Assembly (NCBI GenBank): GCA_947166275.1
Contig: CAMVDP010000007.1
Span: 1-64,000 of the forward strand
Source: an uncultured Clostridia bacterium
GTDB taxonomy: Bacteria; Bacillota; Clostridia; Oscillospirales; Ruminococcaceae
DNA: 64,000 bases
Direction: 5' to 3'
The notes under the pieces are model-generated. The model did not search any database and was not told where the DNA came from. It saw only the letters and a list, made by a program, of their open reading frames with translations. This document shows positions 31,933-40,807 of the stretch, piece after piece (the stretch's first letter is position 1; every line of letters starts with the position of its first letter). Both the position numbers and the translations under genes were made by a program.

Positions 31933-34053
31933 ATGGTTATGAAATTTGCAAACGCGGTCGTGAAGTTCCGCGTGCCGATAGTCATAGTGAGCCTGGTGCT
32001 CATGATACCGGCACTTCTCGGAATGATCGGCACAAGGATCAACTACGATATGCTCGACTACCTGCCGTCGGACATGGAAACAGTCATAGGGCAGGAGGAG
32101 CTGCTGAACGAGTTCGGCAAGGGTGCATTCTCACTGATAGTGGTGGAGGATATGCAGCCAAAGGACATCAAGAAAATGGCGGAGGATATAAAGAACGTCG
32201 AGCATGTCGACACAGTCCTCTGCTACGAGAGCCTGGTCGACATCTCCATACCAAAGGAGCTGCTCCCGGAGAAGATATACACGGCATTCAACAAAGGCAA
32301 TGCAGAGCTGCTGGCGGTATTCTTTGACACCTCGACCTCCGCGGATGTGACTATGGACGCGATCAGAAACGTCCGTGCGGTAGCGGGCAAGCAAGCGTTC
32401 GTAGCCGGAATGTCCGCTCTGGTAACGGATCTGAAGGATCTCTGCGAGAAGGAAGAGCCGATATATGTGGCGATAGCGGTCATACTTGCGTGTGTGGCTA
32501 TGCTGATACTGCTCGACAGCTGGCTGGTACCGTTCGTGTTCCTTGCGAGCATCGGCATGATGATACTGCTGAACCTCGGCACAAACTACTTCATGGGTGA
32601 GATAAGCTACATCACGAAGGCTCTCTCGGCGGTATTGCAGCTCGCGGTCACAATGGACTACTCGATATTCCTGTGGCACAGCTACAACGAGAAGCTTCAC
32701 TCCATCGACGACCACAAGGAAGCGATGGCGCAGGCTATACACGAAACGCTCACCAGCGTTCTCGGAAGCTCGGTAACAACGATAGCCGGATTTATAGCGC
32801 TTTGCTTCATGACATTCACGCTCGGCGCGGACCTCGGCATCGTAATGGCGAAGGGCGTTCTGCTCGGAGTCATCGGTTGTGTGACAGTTCTCCCGTCGCT
32901 GATACTGCTTCTCGACAAGCCGCTTCAGGCTACAAAGCACCGCTCGCTGATACCCGACATGGGCAAGCTTGCAAAGGGTGTAACAAAGATATTCCCCGTA
33001 TTCATCGCGGTATTTGCGATACTGCTGTTCCCCGCGTACTACGGCTACAGCAAGACCAATGACGAGGTCTACTACGATCTCGGCGAGTGCCTGCCGAAGG
33101 ATATCGACTATGTGATAGCCAACAGCAAGCTTCGCGACACATTTGACCTTGCTTCGACACACATGATACTTGTTGATTCCTCACTCGACGCGAAGACGGT
33201 AAGGACGATGACGGACGAGATGATGGACGTTGACGGTGTCAAGACCGTCATCGGACTTGAAAGCGTTTTAGGCACCATGGTCCCGGAGGAGGTCATTCCC
33301 GAAAGACTGACGAGCGTTCTGAAGAACGAAAAGTGGGAGCTGCTCATGGTAAGCTCGGAGTACAAGGCTGCGAGCGACGGCGTGAACGCGCAGATAAACG
33401 AACTCAACAGGATACTCAAAAAGTACGATCAGGGTGGGCTGCTGATAGGCGAGGCTCCTTGTCTCAAGGATATGATAGACACCACAGGACATGACTTCCA
33501 GGTAGTAAGCGCGGTATCCGTTCTCGCGATATTCGTGATAATAGCGATCGTTGAGAAGTCGATCTCGCTGCCGTTCATACTGATAGCGGTCATCGAGCTC
33601 GCAACGTTCATCAACCTCGGTCTTCCGCACTACATGGGACAGTCGCTCCCGTTCATAGCTCCTATCTGCATCAGCACGATACAGCTTGGCGCGACGGTCG
33701 ATTACGCGATACTCATGACCACGAGATACAAAGCCGAGCGTATCGGCGGTGCGTCAAAGCATGACGCGGTCACGACAGCGCTGAAGACCTCGATCCCGTC
33801 GATAATCGTCAGTGGCATGGGCCTTTTCTCGGCAACATTCGGAGTTGCGGTCTACTCGGACATCGACATCATAAGCTCGATGTGCATGTTAATGGCACGC
33901 GGCGCGGTGATAAGCATGGTATGCGTAATATTCATACTCCCCGCACTGCTTATGCTGTGTGACGCGGTGATAAGACACACCACGATCGGCATGAACGGTA
34001 TCGAAAGCGATACGACCCACAGGCACAGCGGAAAGCTCCTGCACAGCCATTAA
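31933..34053 (+). CDS. MMPL-family RND-type membrane transporter
   Basis: 706 residues. Two repeats, each with a first membrane helix, a large outside loop and a block of five helices: MKFANAVVKFRVPIVIVSLVLMIPA... and VFPVFIAVFAILLFPAYYGY.... The conserved MMPL helix IV signature with acidic residue appears twice (AVTMDYSIFLWHSYNE and LGATVDYAILMTTRYK). It is a proton-driven exporter, probably of lipids or hydrophobic compounds. A second in-frame ATG two codons on is an equally plausible start. It is followed by the heptad-repeat secreted protein, a usual pairing for this family in Firmicutes. Confidence 0.9.
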   Translation: MVMKFANAVVKFRVPIVIVSLVLMIPALLGMIGTRINYDMLDYLPSDMETVIGQEELLNEFGKGAFSLIVVEDMQPKDIKKMAEDIKNVEHVDTVLCYESLVDISIPKELLPEKIYTAFNKGNAELLAVFFDTSTSADVTMDAIRNVRAVAGKQAFVAGMSALVTDLKDLCEKEEPIYVAIAVILACVAMLILLDSWLVPFVFLASIGMMILLNLGTNYFMGEISYITKALSAVLQLAVTMDYSIFLWHSYNEKLHSIDDHKEAMAQAIHETLTSVLGSSVTTIAGFIALCFMTFTLGADLGIVMAKGVLLGVIGCVTVLPSLILLLDKPLQATKHRSLIPDMGKLAKGVTKIFPVFIAVFAILLFPAYYGYSKTNDEVYYDLGECLPKDIDYVIANSKLRDTFDLASTHMILVDSSLDAKTVRTMTDEMMDVDGVKTVIGLESVLGTMVPEEVIPERLTSVLKNEKWELLMVSSEYKAASDGVNAQINELNRILKKYDQGGLLIGEAPCLKDMIDTTGHDFQVVSAVSVLAIFVIIAIVEKSISLPFILIAVIELATFINLGLPHYMGQSLPFIAPICISTIQLGATVDYAILMTTRYKAERIGGASKHDAVTTALKTSIPSIIVSGMGLFSATFGVAVYSDIDIISSMCMLMARGAVISMVCVIFILPALLMLCDAVIRHTTIGMNGIESDTTHRHSGKLLHSH

Positions 34054-34077
34054 CAACAATTCGAAAGGAAGATAATT

Positions 34078-36306
34078 ATGAAACAGTCACTTTTAAAGAA
34101 GATATCATATATAGCAGCCTGCACGATGCTTGCGGGTGCAGTCGGAGCCACCGCGGTGTACGCGGCAAACGAGGGAAATAACGATGCGGCGGAGCAGGAT
34201 ACTCCCGCTGTTGAGGAAAAGGCGCAGGAAAACAAGGACAACGAACCCGAAAAGGACGAGACAGTGTATGTTCTCACAAAGGCAAGCGGCGCAGTGAACA
34301 AGGTCATCGTCAGCGATCACCTTAAAAACATAGACGCGAAGAGCCTTCTCACCGAAACCTCGGAGCTTAAGAACGTAATAAACGTCAAGGGCAACGAAAC
34401 ATATTCCGAGAACGGCGATACAAGAACATGGAACGCCGGCGGCAATGACATCTACTATCAGGGCACCTCAAACGAGGAGCTTCCGATGGACATAAGCATT
34501 TCCTACAAGCTCGACGGCAAGGATATCACTCCTGAAGAGCTGCTCGGCAAGAGCGGCAGGGTCTCGATCAGATTTGACTACACGAACAAGCTGTATGAAG
34601 ACGTTACGATCAACGGCGAAAAGACCAGAGTTTATGTACCGTTCGCGGCAGTCACCGGAATGCTGCTCGATGATGACCACTTCCGTGATATCGAAGTAAC
34701 GCACGGCAGGAAAATGGATGACGGCGATCGCACATTCATAGTCGGAGCCGCTTTCCCGGGACTTTCGGACAGCATCGGCATTGACACCGGAAGATACGAG
34801 ATCCCCGAGTACTTTGAGGTCACTGCGGACGTTACCGATTTCGAGCTCGCAAATACAGTAACTATCGCTACCAACGAGGTTTTCAACGGTCTTGACATCG
34901 ACCTCGACGCAGACGAGCAGAAGCTTACCGAGGACGCAGATAAGCTCAGCGACGCGATGAACAAGCTCATCGACGGCACCGACAGACTCCATGACGGCCT
35001 TGCGGAGCTGCTTGACAAGTCTTCCGCGCTTACTGACGGAGTGGGAACTCTCCGTGACGGCGCTGACCAGCTGAAGGACGGCGCAGCCAAGGCAAACGAC
35101 GGTGCAGCGCAGCTGTACACAGGCTCTGAGAAGCTCTCCGCAGGTCTTGATACCCTCGATTCCAAGAGCGCACAGCTCACAGCGGGCAGCGAACAGGTAT
35201 TCAACTCTTTGCTCGACATGGCGAACTCACAGCTCGAGGCGGCAGGAATAGCGGGCACGAAGCTCACTATCGCGAACTATGCCGAGACGCTCGACAAGCT
35301 GATAGCTTCGCTTGACGGCGACAATGCGCTCAAGACCGCGCAGGATACCGCAAAGAAGCAGGTGACCGAGGCTGTGGAGGCCAAGCGCTCCGCAGTTGAA
35401 GCAGAGGTAACAAAGGCTGTCACCGCGCAGGTAACAGAAAAGGTGAACGAGGCTGTCAGGGCTTCCGTGACCGAGAAGGTGACCGAGGCTGTCAAGGCAA
35501 AGGTGCTCGCAGGCGTGCTCGCAACACAGAACATGACAGTTGAGCAGTATCAGCAGGGTGTTGCCGCGGGCGTTATAGATGAAGCGACACAGAAGAAGAT
35601 CGACGGCGCTGTAAACGCACAGCTCGCATCGGACGAGATAAAAGCACAGATCGCCGGCGCGACGGAGCAGCAGATGCAGACCCCCGAGGTCAAGGCGCAG
35701 GCGGAAGCGGCACTCGCACAGCAGCTGCAGTCCGATGAAGTCAAGGCTGCGATAAAGCAGAACACCGACGAACAGGTACAGAAGCTCATCGACGAGAACC
35801 TGAACTCGAAGGACGTACAGGACAAGATAAAGGCAGGCGCAGGCGAAGCGAAGGCAGGCGCTGCGAAGCTCAAAGCTCTGAAAGAGCAGCTTGACAGCTA
35901 CAACACCTTCTATACCGGACTTGCGCAGTACACAGACGGCGTGGCACAGGCTGCCGACGGCGCAAAGCAGGTCAAGGACGGTCTCGGAACGCTCAGTGAC
36001 GGCACAAAGCAGCTCGCTGACGGCACCGGTGCTCTTGCGGACGGCGTAAAGCAGCTCGACGACAAGGTGCCTGCTCTTATCGATGGCATCACACAGCTCA
36101 CTGACGGCTCCGTGGAGCTCGCTGACGGCACGAAGCGTTTCAGTGACGAGGGTATCAGCAAGCTCGTTGACCTCGTGGGCGGCGATCTCGGTCAGGCGAT
36201 AGACCGCTTCAATGCGATGTCCGACCTCTCGAAGCGCTACGAGACATTCTCCGGCGGAAACGGCGCGGTCAAGTTTATCTACCGCACCGACGCAATAGAG
36301 AAATAA
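34078..36306 (+). CDS. secreted YhgE/Pip-like protein with DG heptad repeats and coiled coil
   Basis: 742 residues. A signal peptide (to about 30, ending AVYAANE) is followed by a beta-rich part (LTKASGAVNKVIVSDHL), then two arrays of xxxLxxG heptads (LRDGADQLKDGAAKANDGAAQL around 325-350 and LSDGTKQLADGTGALADG around 640-660) that flank a long Ala/Lys/Glu coiled coil (about 430-610). Heptads of this kind occur in YhgE/Pip proteins, but no C-terminal membrane helices are present, so it is probably released or peptidoglycan-associated. 24 bases after the MMPL gene; likely an extracytoplasmic partner of that transporter, perhaps a rod spanning the wall. Confidence 0.8.
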   Translation: MKQSLLKKISYIAACTMLAGAVGATAVYAANEGNNDAAEQDTPAVEEKAQENKDNEPEKDETVYVLTKASGAVNKVIVSDHLKNIDAKSLLTETSELKNVINVKGNETYSENGDTRTWNAGGNDIYYQGTSNEELPMDISISYKLDGKDITPEELLGKSGRVSIRFDYTNKLYEDVTINGEKTRVYVPFAAVTGMLLDDDHFRDIEVTHGRKMDDGDRTFIVGAAFPGLSDSIGIDTGRYEIPEYFEVTADVTDFELANTVTIATNEVFNGLDIDLDADEQKLTEDADKLSDAMNKLIDGTDRLHDGLAELLDKSSALTDGVGTLRDGADQLKDGAAKANDGAAQLYTGSEKLSAGLDTLDSKSAQLTAGSEQVFNSLLDMANSQLEAAGIAGTKLTIANYAETLDKLIASLDGDNALKTAQDTAKKQVTEAVEAKRSAVEAEVTKAVTAQVTEKVNEAVRASVTEKVTEAVKAKVLAGVLATQNMTVEQYQQGVAAGVIDEATQKKIDGAVNAQLASDEIKAQIAGATEQQMQTPEVKAQAEAALAQQLQSDEVKAAIKQNTDEQVQKLIDENLNSKDVQDKIKAGAGEAKAGAAKLKALKEQLDSYNTFYTGLAQYTDGVAQAADGAKQVKDGLGTLSDGTKQLADGTGALADGVKQLDDKVPALIDGITQLTDGSVELADGTKRFSDEGISKLVDLVGGDLGQAIDRFNAMSDLSKRYETFSGGNGAVKFIYRTDAIEK

Positions 36307-36316
36307 TTAGCAATGA

Positions 36317-36358
36317 AAAAGAGAGACCCCGGGTTTTAGACCCGGGGTCTCTTTTTAT
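36317..36358. terminator. bidirectional terminator
   Basis: AGAGACCCCGGG (36322-36333) pairs with CCCGGGGTCTCT (36341-36352), flanked by AAAAA and TTTTT. It separates the heptad-repeat gene (plus) from the thrS operon (minus). Confidence 0.92.
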
Positions 36359-36693
36359 TTATGTCTTATGATATCAAGCGCCTCGTAATACAAGCGGTAA
36401 AGCTTCTGGGTGCTGTTTTCGAGAAAATAGTAGTGTGCGATATACGGTATCACGAGTCCGAGGAACAGCAGCGACAGCAGAAGCGCCGCGAGCGAGTACG
36501 ATGTGACCAGCATATAGAACGAGATCACGGTCATTATCGCGAATGTCATGGTGACGATAAGGTGGATAAGCCGCTCATGCTGATAGAATCCGATGCGGGT
36601 GAGCATATCCGCGGCGAACTGTTCATCCACGCTGTTCTTGTCCTTCAGCCGTATCTCCACCTCGGAGAGGTATTCCTTGACTTCGTTTTTCAT
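36355..36693 (-). CDS. small two-helix membrane protein downstream of thrS
   Basis: 112 residues. Charged N-terminal helix (VKEYLSEVEIRLKDKNSVDEQFAADMLTRI) followed by two adjacent membrane helices (about 43-64 and 66-88) and a short charged tail ending IIRHK. The ATG overlaps the thrS stop by one base (ATGA), so it is translationally coupled. No family recognised. Confidence 0.75.
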   Translation of the reverse strand: MKNEVKEYLSEVEIRLKDKNSVDEQFAADMLTRIGFYQHERLIHLIVTMTFAIMTVISFYMLVTSYSLAALLLSLLFLGLVIPYIAHYYFLENSTQKLYRLYYEALDIIRHK

Positions 36694-38468
36694 CAGTCTG
36701 CGCTTTCGATGAGGTCAAGGCTTCTCTCGGTGTTCATCTTTACGCAGATCCCGATGAACTTGTCGAGCGGTACGTTGTTCATCTTCTTGTTGCCGCGGAT
36801 ATTGACTGAAACGGTATTGTTTGCGGCTTCATTGTCTCCGACAACGACGATATACGGATCCTTGTATGCCTTGAACTTCTTGATCTTGTTGTTCATGTTG
36901 TCGTCCGCGAGATCGATCTCGGTGCGAATGCCGTGAGCCTTCAGAGCGTTGTATACCTTCTGCGCGTACTCATTGTGCTCGGTGCGGATAGGCACGATTC
37001 CTACCTGATACGGGTTGAGCCAGAACGGGAACAGACCCTTGAAGTTCTCGGTGATGATACCGATGAAGCGCTCGAAGGAGCCGAATATAGCGCGGTGTAT
37101 CATTACCGGCTGTTTTTCGGTGCCGTCCTGTGCAATATACTTCATGCCGAAGTTGAGCGGGAGCTGGAAGTCGAGCTGGATAGTACCGGTCTGCCACTCT
37201 CTTCCGAGCGCGTCCTTCATCTTGAGGTCGATTTTCGGGCCGTAGAAGGCTCCGTCGCCCTCGTTGAGCTCATAGCCGTCCTTGCCGAACAACTTTTCGA
37301 GTATCTGCTTGAGGTCGTCCTCGGCTTTGTTCCACACGTTTATATCGCCCATGTAGTCGTCGGGGCGGGTGGAGAGCTCGGCGGTATAGGTGAGTCCGAA
37401 TGTATCATAGAGCTGCTTCGCTATGCTCATGATATCCGCGATCTCGTCGCCTATCTGCTCCTCGGTGAGGAGGGTATGCGCGTCGTCCTGTCTGAACAGT
37501 TGCACGCGGAACAGGCCGTTGAGCTCGCCGGACTTCTCCTTGCGGTGAATGGTGTCGACCTGGTTTATCCTGATCGGGAGCTCCTTGTACGAGCGCTGTT
37601 TGTTCATATATACCTTTATGGCGTTGGGGCAGTTCATGGGCTTGAGCGCGTAAGTGTCGGGATCGTCCTCGTTCTCGCCGGGGATGATGAACATTCCGTC
37701 CATATAGTGCGCCCAGTGACCGGACGTTACCCAGAGCTCCTTCTTGGAGATGACGGGTCCCGATATCTCAGTGTAGCCGTGCAGCTCGTGCAGCTCTCTC
37801 CAGTATGAGAGCAGAGTGTTGAACAGCTTCCAGCCTCTCGGGAGCCAGAACGGCATACCGGGGGCGGTGGGGTCGAACATGAACAGCTCAAGCTCCTTGC
37901 CGATCTTCTTGTGGTCGCGCTCAAGAGCTTCCTTGATCAGCTGCTTGTGAGCTTTGAGGGCCGCCTTGTCCGGGAACGCGTATGCGTAGATACGAGTGAG
38001 TCTGTCATTATGCTCGTCGCCGCGCCAGTACGCGCCGGAAACGCTTCTTATCTCGAATGCGGGACCCATGAGCTCCTGGGAGTTGTCAACGTGAGGGCCG
38101 CGGCACAGGTCGATGTAATCGTCGCCTGTCCAGTATGCGGTGATAGTCTCGTCGTCCGCGAGGTCGTTGATGATTTCGACCTTGAACTTCTGACCCGCAA
38201 AGAGCTTGAGTGCCTCTGCTTTGGAGACCTCAACGCGCTTCCAGTCTTCGCGGCGCTTGATTATCTCGTGCATCTTTTCTTCTATTTTCGGGAAATCCTC
38301 GGTCGCGACGGTCACACCCTCGGGGAATGCGAAATCATAGTAGAAACCGTCTGCTATTTGCGGACCTATCGCATACTGTACATCCTTGCCATAGATCTCT
38401 ATCACTGCTTTTGCGAGGATATGCGCGAGCGAGTGACGATAGACTTCCAGAAATTGTTCTTTCTCCAT
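36693..38468 (-). CDS. thrS: threonyl-tRNA synthetase lacking the TGS domain
   Basis: 591 residues from the ATG at 38468 (GGAGGT 6 bases upstream); the frame is open 19 codons further but without a ribosome site. The protein begins straight in the editing (N2) domain, YRHSLAHILAKAV with the HxxxH pair, and CRGPHV. The class II catalytic core follows (zinc ligands in MNCPN and later, GLFRVQLFRQDDAHTLL, YGPKIDLKMKDALGREWQTGTIQLD), then the anticodon domain ending VSVNIRGNKKMNNVPLDKF. The N-terminal TGS (N1) domain, ~60 residues in most bacterial ThrRS, is missing. Charging and editing should still work. Own consensus promoter at 38549; leader 74 bases, too short for a T-box. Confidence 0.93.
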   Translation of the reverse strand: MEKEQFLEVYRHSLAHILAKAVIEIYGKDVQYAIGPQIADGFYYDFAFPEGVTVATEDFPKIEEKMHEIIKRREDWKRVEVSKAEALKLFAGQKFKVEIINDLADDETITAYWTGDDYIDLCRGPHVDNSQELMGPAFEIRSVSGAYWRGDEHNDRLTRIYAYAFPDKAALKAHKQLIKEALERDHKKIGKELELFMFDPTAPGMPFWLPRGWKLFNTLLSYWRELHELHGYTEISGPVISKKELWVTSGHWAHYMDGMFIIPGENEDDPDTYALKPMNCPNAIKVYMNKQRSYKELPIRINQVDTIHRKEKSGELNGLFRVQLFRQDDAHTLLTEEQIGDEIADIMSIAKQLYDTFGLTYTAELSTRPDDYMGDINVWNKAEDDLKQILEKLFGKDGYELNEGDGAFYGPKIDLKMKDALGREWQTGTIQLDFQLPLNFGMKYIAQDGTEKQPVMIHRAIFGSFERFIGIITENFKGLFPFWLNPYQVGIVPIRTEHNEYAQKVYNALKAHGIRTEIDLADDNMNNKIKKFKAYKDPYIVVVGDNEAANNTVSVNIRGNKKMNNVPLDKFIGICVKMNTERSLDLIESAD

Positions 38469-38548
38469 AGTGAACCTCCGTGAACGCCGAAAAAATTTGA
38501 TCTTCCCGCAACCGGCGGGCATCATGGACGGCGTTTCGATAATACCTT

Positions 38549-38577
38549 ATTATATCATACGAAATATGCTTTGTCAA
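38549..38577 (-). promoter_or_regulatory. consensus sigma-A promoter of thrS
   Basis: On the minus strand: TTGACA (38577-38572), 17-base spacer, TATAAT (38554-38549). The short leader can form AACGCCG/CGGCGTT around an inner CCCGC/GCGGG hairpin before the ribosome site. Confidence 0.85.
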
Positions 38578-38687
38578 CTGTTTTTCGGCATGTGGTTACA
38601 GTTTGGGTACATAACGTCCGTTCTGTTATGCGAGTATGTAATATTGCAAAAAAACCTGATGTAATACAGCTGGATTTATGTCCTGTT

Positions 38688-38733
38688 GTACAAAAAACAT
38701 CGTGCAAATTTGTTCAAAACGTGGTTTTTGTAC
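38688..38733 (+). other. inverted repeat upstream of the helicase/GHKL pair
   Basis: GTACAAAAA at 38688 and TTTTTGTAC ending at 38733, with an AT-rich centre, 20 bases upstream of the -35 box at 38752. It could be an operator. The rest of 38580-38838 contains only this, the promoter and the ribosome site. Confidence 0.4.
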
Positions 38734-38751
38734 CCGGAGTAAAAAAAACAG

Positions 38752-38780
38752 TTGCAATTCCTTTTTGTAAGAGGTATAAT
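38752..38780 (+). promoter_or_regulatory. sigma-A promoter of the helicase/GHKL pair
   Basis: TTGCAA (38752-38757), 17-base spacer, TATAAT (38775-38780), about 60 bases before the first start codon. Confidence 0.7.
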
Positions 38781-38838
38781 GTATGTTGAGACATTATCAT
38801 TGACTTTGATGCCGCTCCCGCGGTGAAAGGGTGGTCAT

Positions 38839-40806
38839 ATGAACGCGAACGATTTGAAATGGATTACATCGGGGAACATAGTGCATGATCCCTTTTATTT
38901 CAGCATACCCGAAAAACTCGACAAATTCGGGTACTGTATAGACATGAGCGGATACGGCGAGGGCAAGACCGACAAGGCGCAGCTTTGTATCCTTGACACC
39001 GCCAACCGCAAGGAAGACCCGAACATACTTATAATCTGCCCGGACGGCTGCAAGGAGAGTTGGTATCTGAGCCTGCTCAAGTGCGCCGGGTTGGATTTCA
39101 AGTTCATCAACGCCGCTCACGGCGCGGTAACGTATTTCAGCGCAGAGACATCGAACCTTATGCTGCTGGACGAGAAGGTGCTCGCAGAAGGCGAGGGCTC
39201 TTCATTTGACCCGATACGTAAGAGCGGTCTGCTCTGGGATCTCGTCATAATCGACGGCGCGGGTGCGGTCGACGGCATGATACCGTCGCTGTACACCGAC
39301 AACTTCGGCATGAAGGCGGAAAAGCTCCTTATATTTGCGCCGTACCCCTCCGAGTACACCACCGCTCCAGACGGCATCAAGGACATAGTAAAGGCGCTGC
39401 TCAACGACAGTGAGAAGGCAAAGACCGTCGACAGCTTCGCTATCGACCCGGATGTTATGAAATTCACCATGGACTCGCCGCTTATGAACTGCCCCAAGGA
39501 AGACGGCGCCCCGCTTTCCGTGCGCATAGAGCGCTATTCGTTCCCCGAGGCGGATATCCCCCAGACTCTTCACATCGAGGATCAGGGCGGACGTTATTCC
39601 CATGGCGGCAACGTGTTTGAGGAGTACCGCCTCCCCGAGCGCAGCATCTATGACAAGCCCACATTTACCCGCTCCGACGCGGAGATCCTCAAGAACAAGG
39701 ACAAGAAACTCGCAAAGTTCCTTGAGGTCATCGACGGCATCATGAATTCCGACGACCAGACCGCGATCGTGTATTTCAAGTCCGCTGCCACGATCAATTA
39801 CATAGACAAGATACTCTCGTCCATCTACTATGAAAAGACGGGAAGCATACTTTACCTCGAAAAGGCGTACTTCGATATCCGCGAGGTCAAGCAGTGGTAT
39901 GAAACAGAGCCCGAGAGACGTATCAGAGTGGTGCTCGCGGGAGATAATCTGAGCGAGAATATCGGTATCTTTACGCCGATAACACATATTATAAACTATG
40001 AGCTTCCCGACAGCCCCGTTGAGCTTCAGCAGCGATATATGCGCAGAGGCGTGTCCGCACAGCCGAAGCGGCCCGAGTTCATCATGTTCCTTGACGACAA
40101 CGGCCTGTTCGACAGCCGCGTGCTCGGAAGAGCGCTGGTGGGCAATCTGTACAAGGCGTTCCGCATGAACGTGCCGTCGGAGAATATACTGTTCGCGGTT
40201 GAAGGCATCGAGGATATCCTTACCGATATGGTCATCGATGTTAAGTATGTCGCGGATTATACCGGCGCAGTCGGCTCAAGCTTTGACATTATCTCGAAGT
40301 TCCGTACGGAATACAACGTCCCCGCGGCAAGGAACCTTACCACAGCCGCGAAGACCCACGAATACGCACAGCGTAAGCTGCTAACCATAGCAAAAGTGCT
40401 CGGTATCGATGATATGATCGATATCAAGGATCTGGACAAGGACGGCGTCAAGGGCAAGGTGCTCCAGGTCGTCAAGCTTATCCGCACCGGCTACTCATAC
40501 GTCGACAAGGATATGAGGATACAGGCGATACCGTATAAGACCTCCCAGACCAGGGAGTTCAAGGAGTTCGCCGGGTACCTTGACGGCAATCCGTTCAACC
40601 TGGGTCTCAAAAATGCCCGGAACGAACTCAAAAAGGCTGTTGAGAGCGACAAGACGTTCCCGTACATCAAGGACGCGGTGATGCAGATACCCGACGCGCT
40701 GAAGTCCGCGGTATTGTATAATGTGTGGATCTACTGCCACAAGACCCTCGGTATCGGAGGCTCCTATGCCGAGTTCATAAAAGCATATAACGAGGGGGTG
40801 ATCTGA
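38839..40806 (+). CDS. SF2/SNF2-helicase-like ATPase with altered Walker B
   Basis: 655 residues. An N-terminal ATPase lobe has a Walker A GYGEGKT (38-44), a motif-Ia-like strand ILIICPD (63-69), and a Walker B-like LVIIDG (135-140) where the usual DE is DG. The second lobe shows TAIVYFKSAATINYIDKIL (helicase C-terminal start), RIRVVLAGDNLSENIG and THIINYELPDSPVELQQRYMRRG, which sits where SNF2 proteins have the Q..GR..R motif VI. A helical C-terminal ~200 residues follows. The order fits a superfamily 2 helicase or translocase, but loss of the catalytic glutamate makes hydrolysis uncertain. AAAGGG precedes the ATG. The next gene starts one base after its stop, so the two products probably act together, possibly on DNA or RNA. 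Confidence 0.65.
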   Translation: MNANDLKWITSGNIVHDPFYFSIPEKLDKFGYCIDMSGYGEGKTDKAQLCILDTANRKEDPNILIICPDGCKESWYLSLLKCAGLDFKFINAAHGAVTYFSAETSNLMLLDEKVLAEGEGSSFDPIRKSGLLWDLVIIDGAGAVDGMIPSLYTDNFGMKAEKLLIFAPYPSEYTTAPDGIKDIVKALLNDSEKAKTVDSFAIDPDVMKFTMDSPLMNCPKEDGAPLSVRIERYSFPEADIPQTLHIEDQGGRYSHGGNVFEEYRLPERSIYDKPTFTRSDAEILKNKDKKLAKFLEVIDGIMNSDDQTAIVYFKSAATINYIDKILSSIYYEKTGSILYLEKAYFDIREVKQWYETEPERRIRVVLAGDNLSENIGIFTPITHIINYELPDSPVELQQRYMRRGVSAQPKRPEFIMFLDDNGLFDSRVLGRALVGNLYKAFRMNVPSENILFAVEGIEDILTDMVIDVKYVADYTGAVGSSFDIISKFRTEYNVPAARNLTTAAKTHEYAQRKLLTIAKVLGIDDMIDIKDLDKDGVKGKVLQVVKLIRTGYSYVDKDMRIQAIPYKTSQTREFKEFAGYLDGNPFNLGLKNARNELKKAVESDKTFPYIKDAVMQIPDALKSAVLYNVWIYCHKTLGIGGSYAEFIKAYNEGVI

Positions 40807-40807
40807 A

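Noticed and set aside
35300-35900. DNA repeat array inside the heptad-repeat protein gene
   Set aside because: The repetition is at protein level (Ala/Lys/Glu coiled coil and DG heptads) and part of one intact reading frame, not a separate DNA element.
38469-38545. Possible T-box or other riboswitch before thrS
   Set aside because: The leader from the consensus promoter is only about 74 bases and has no T-box sequence; a T-box needs roughly 200 bases or more.
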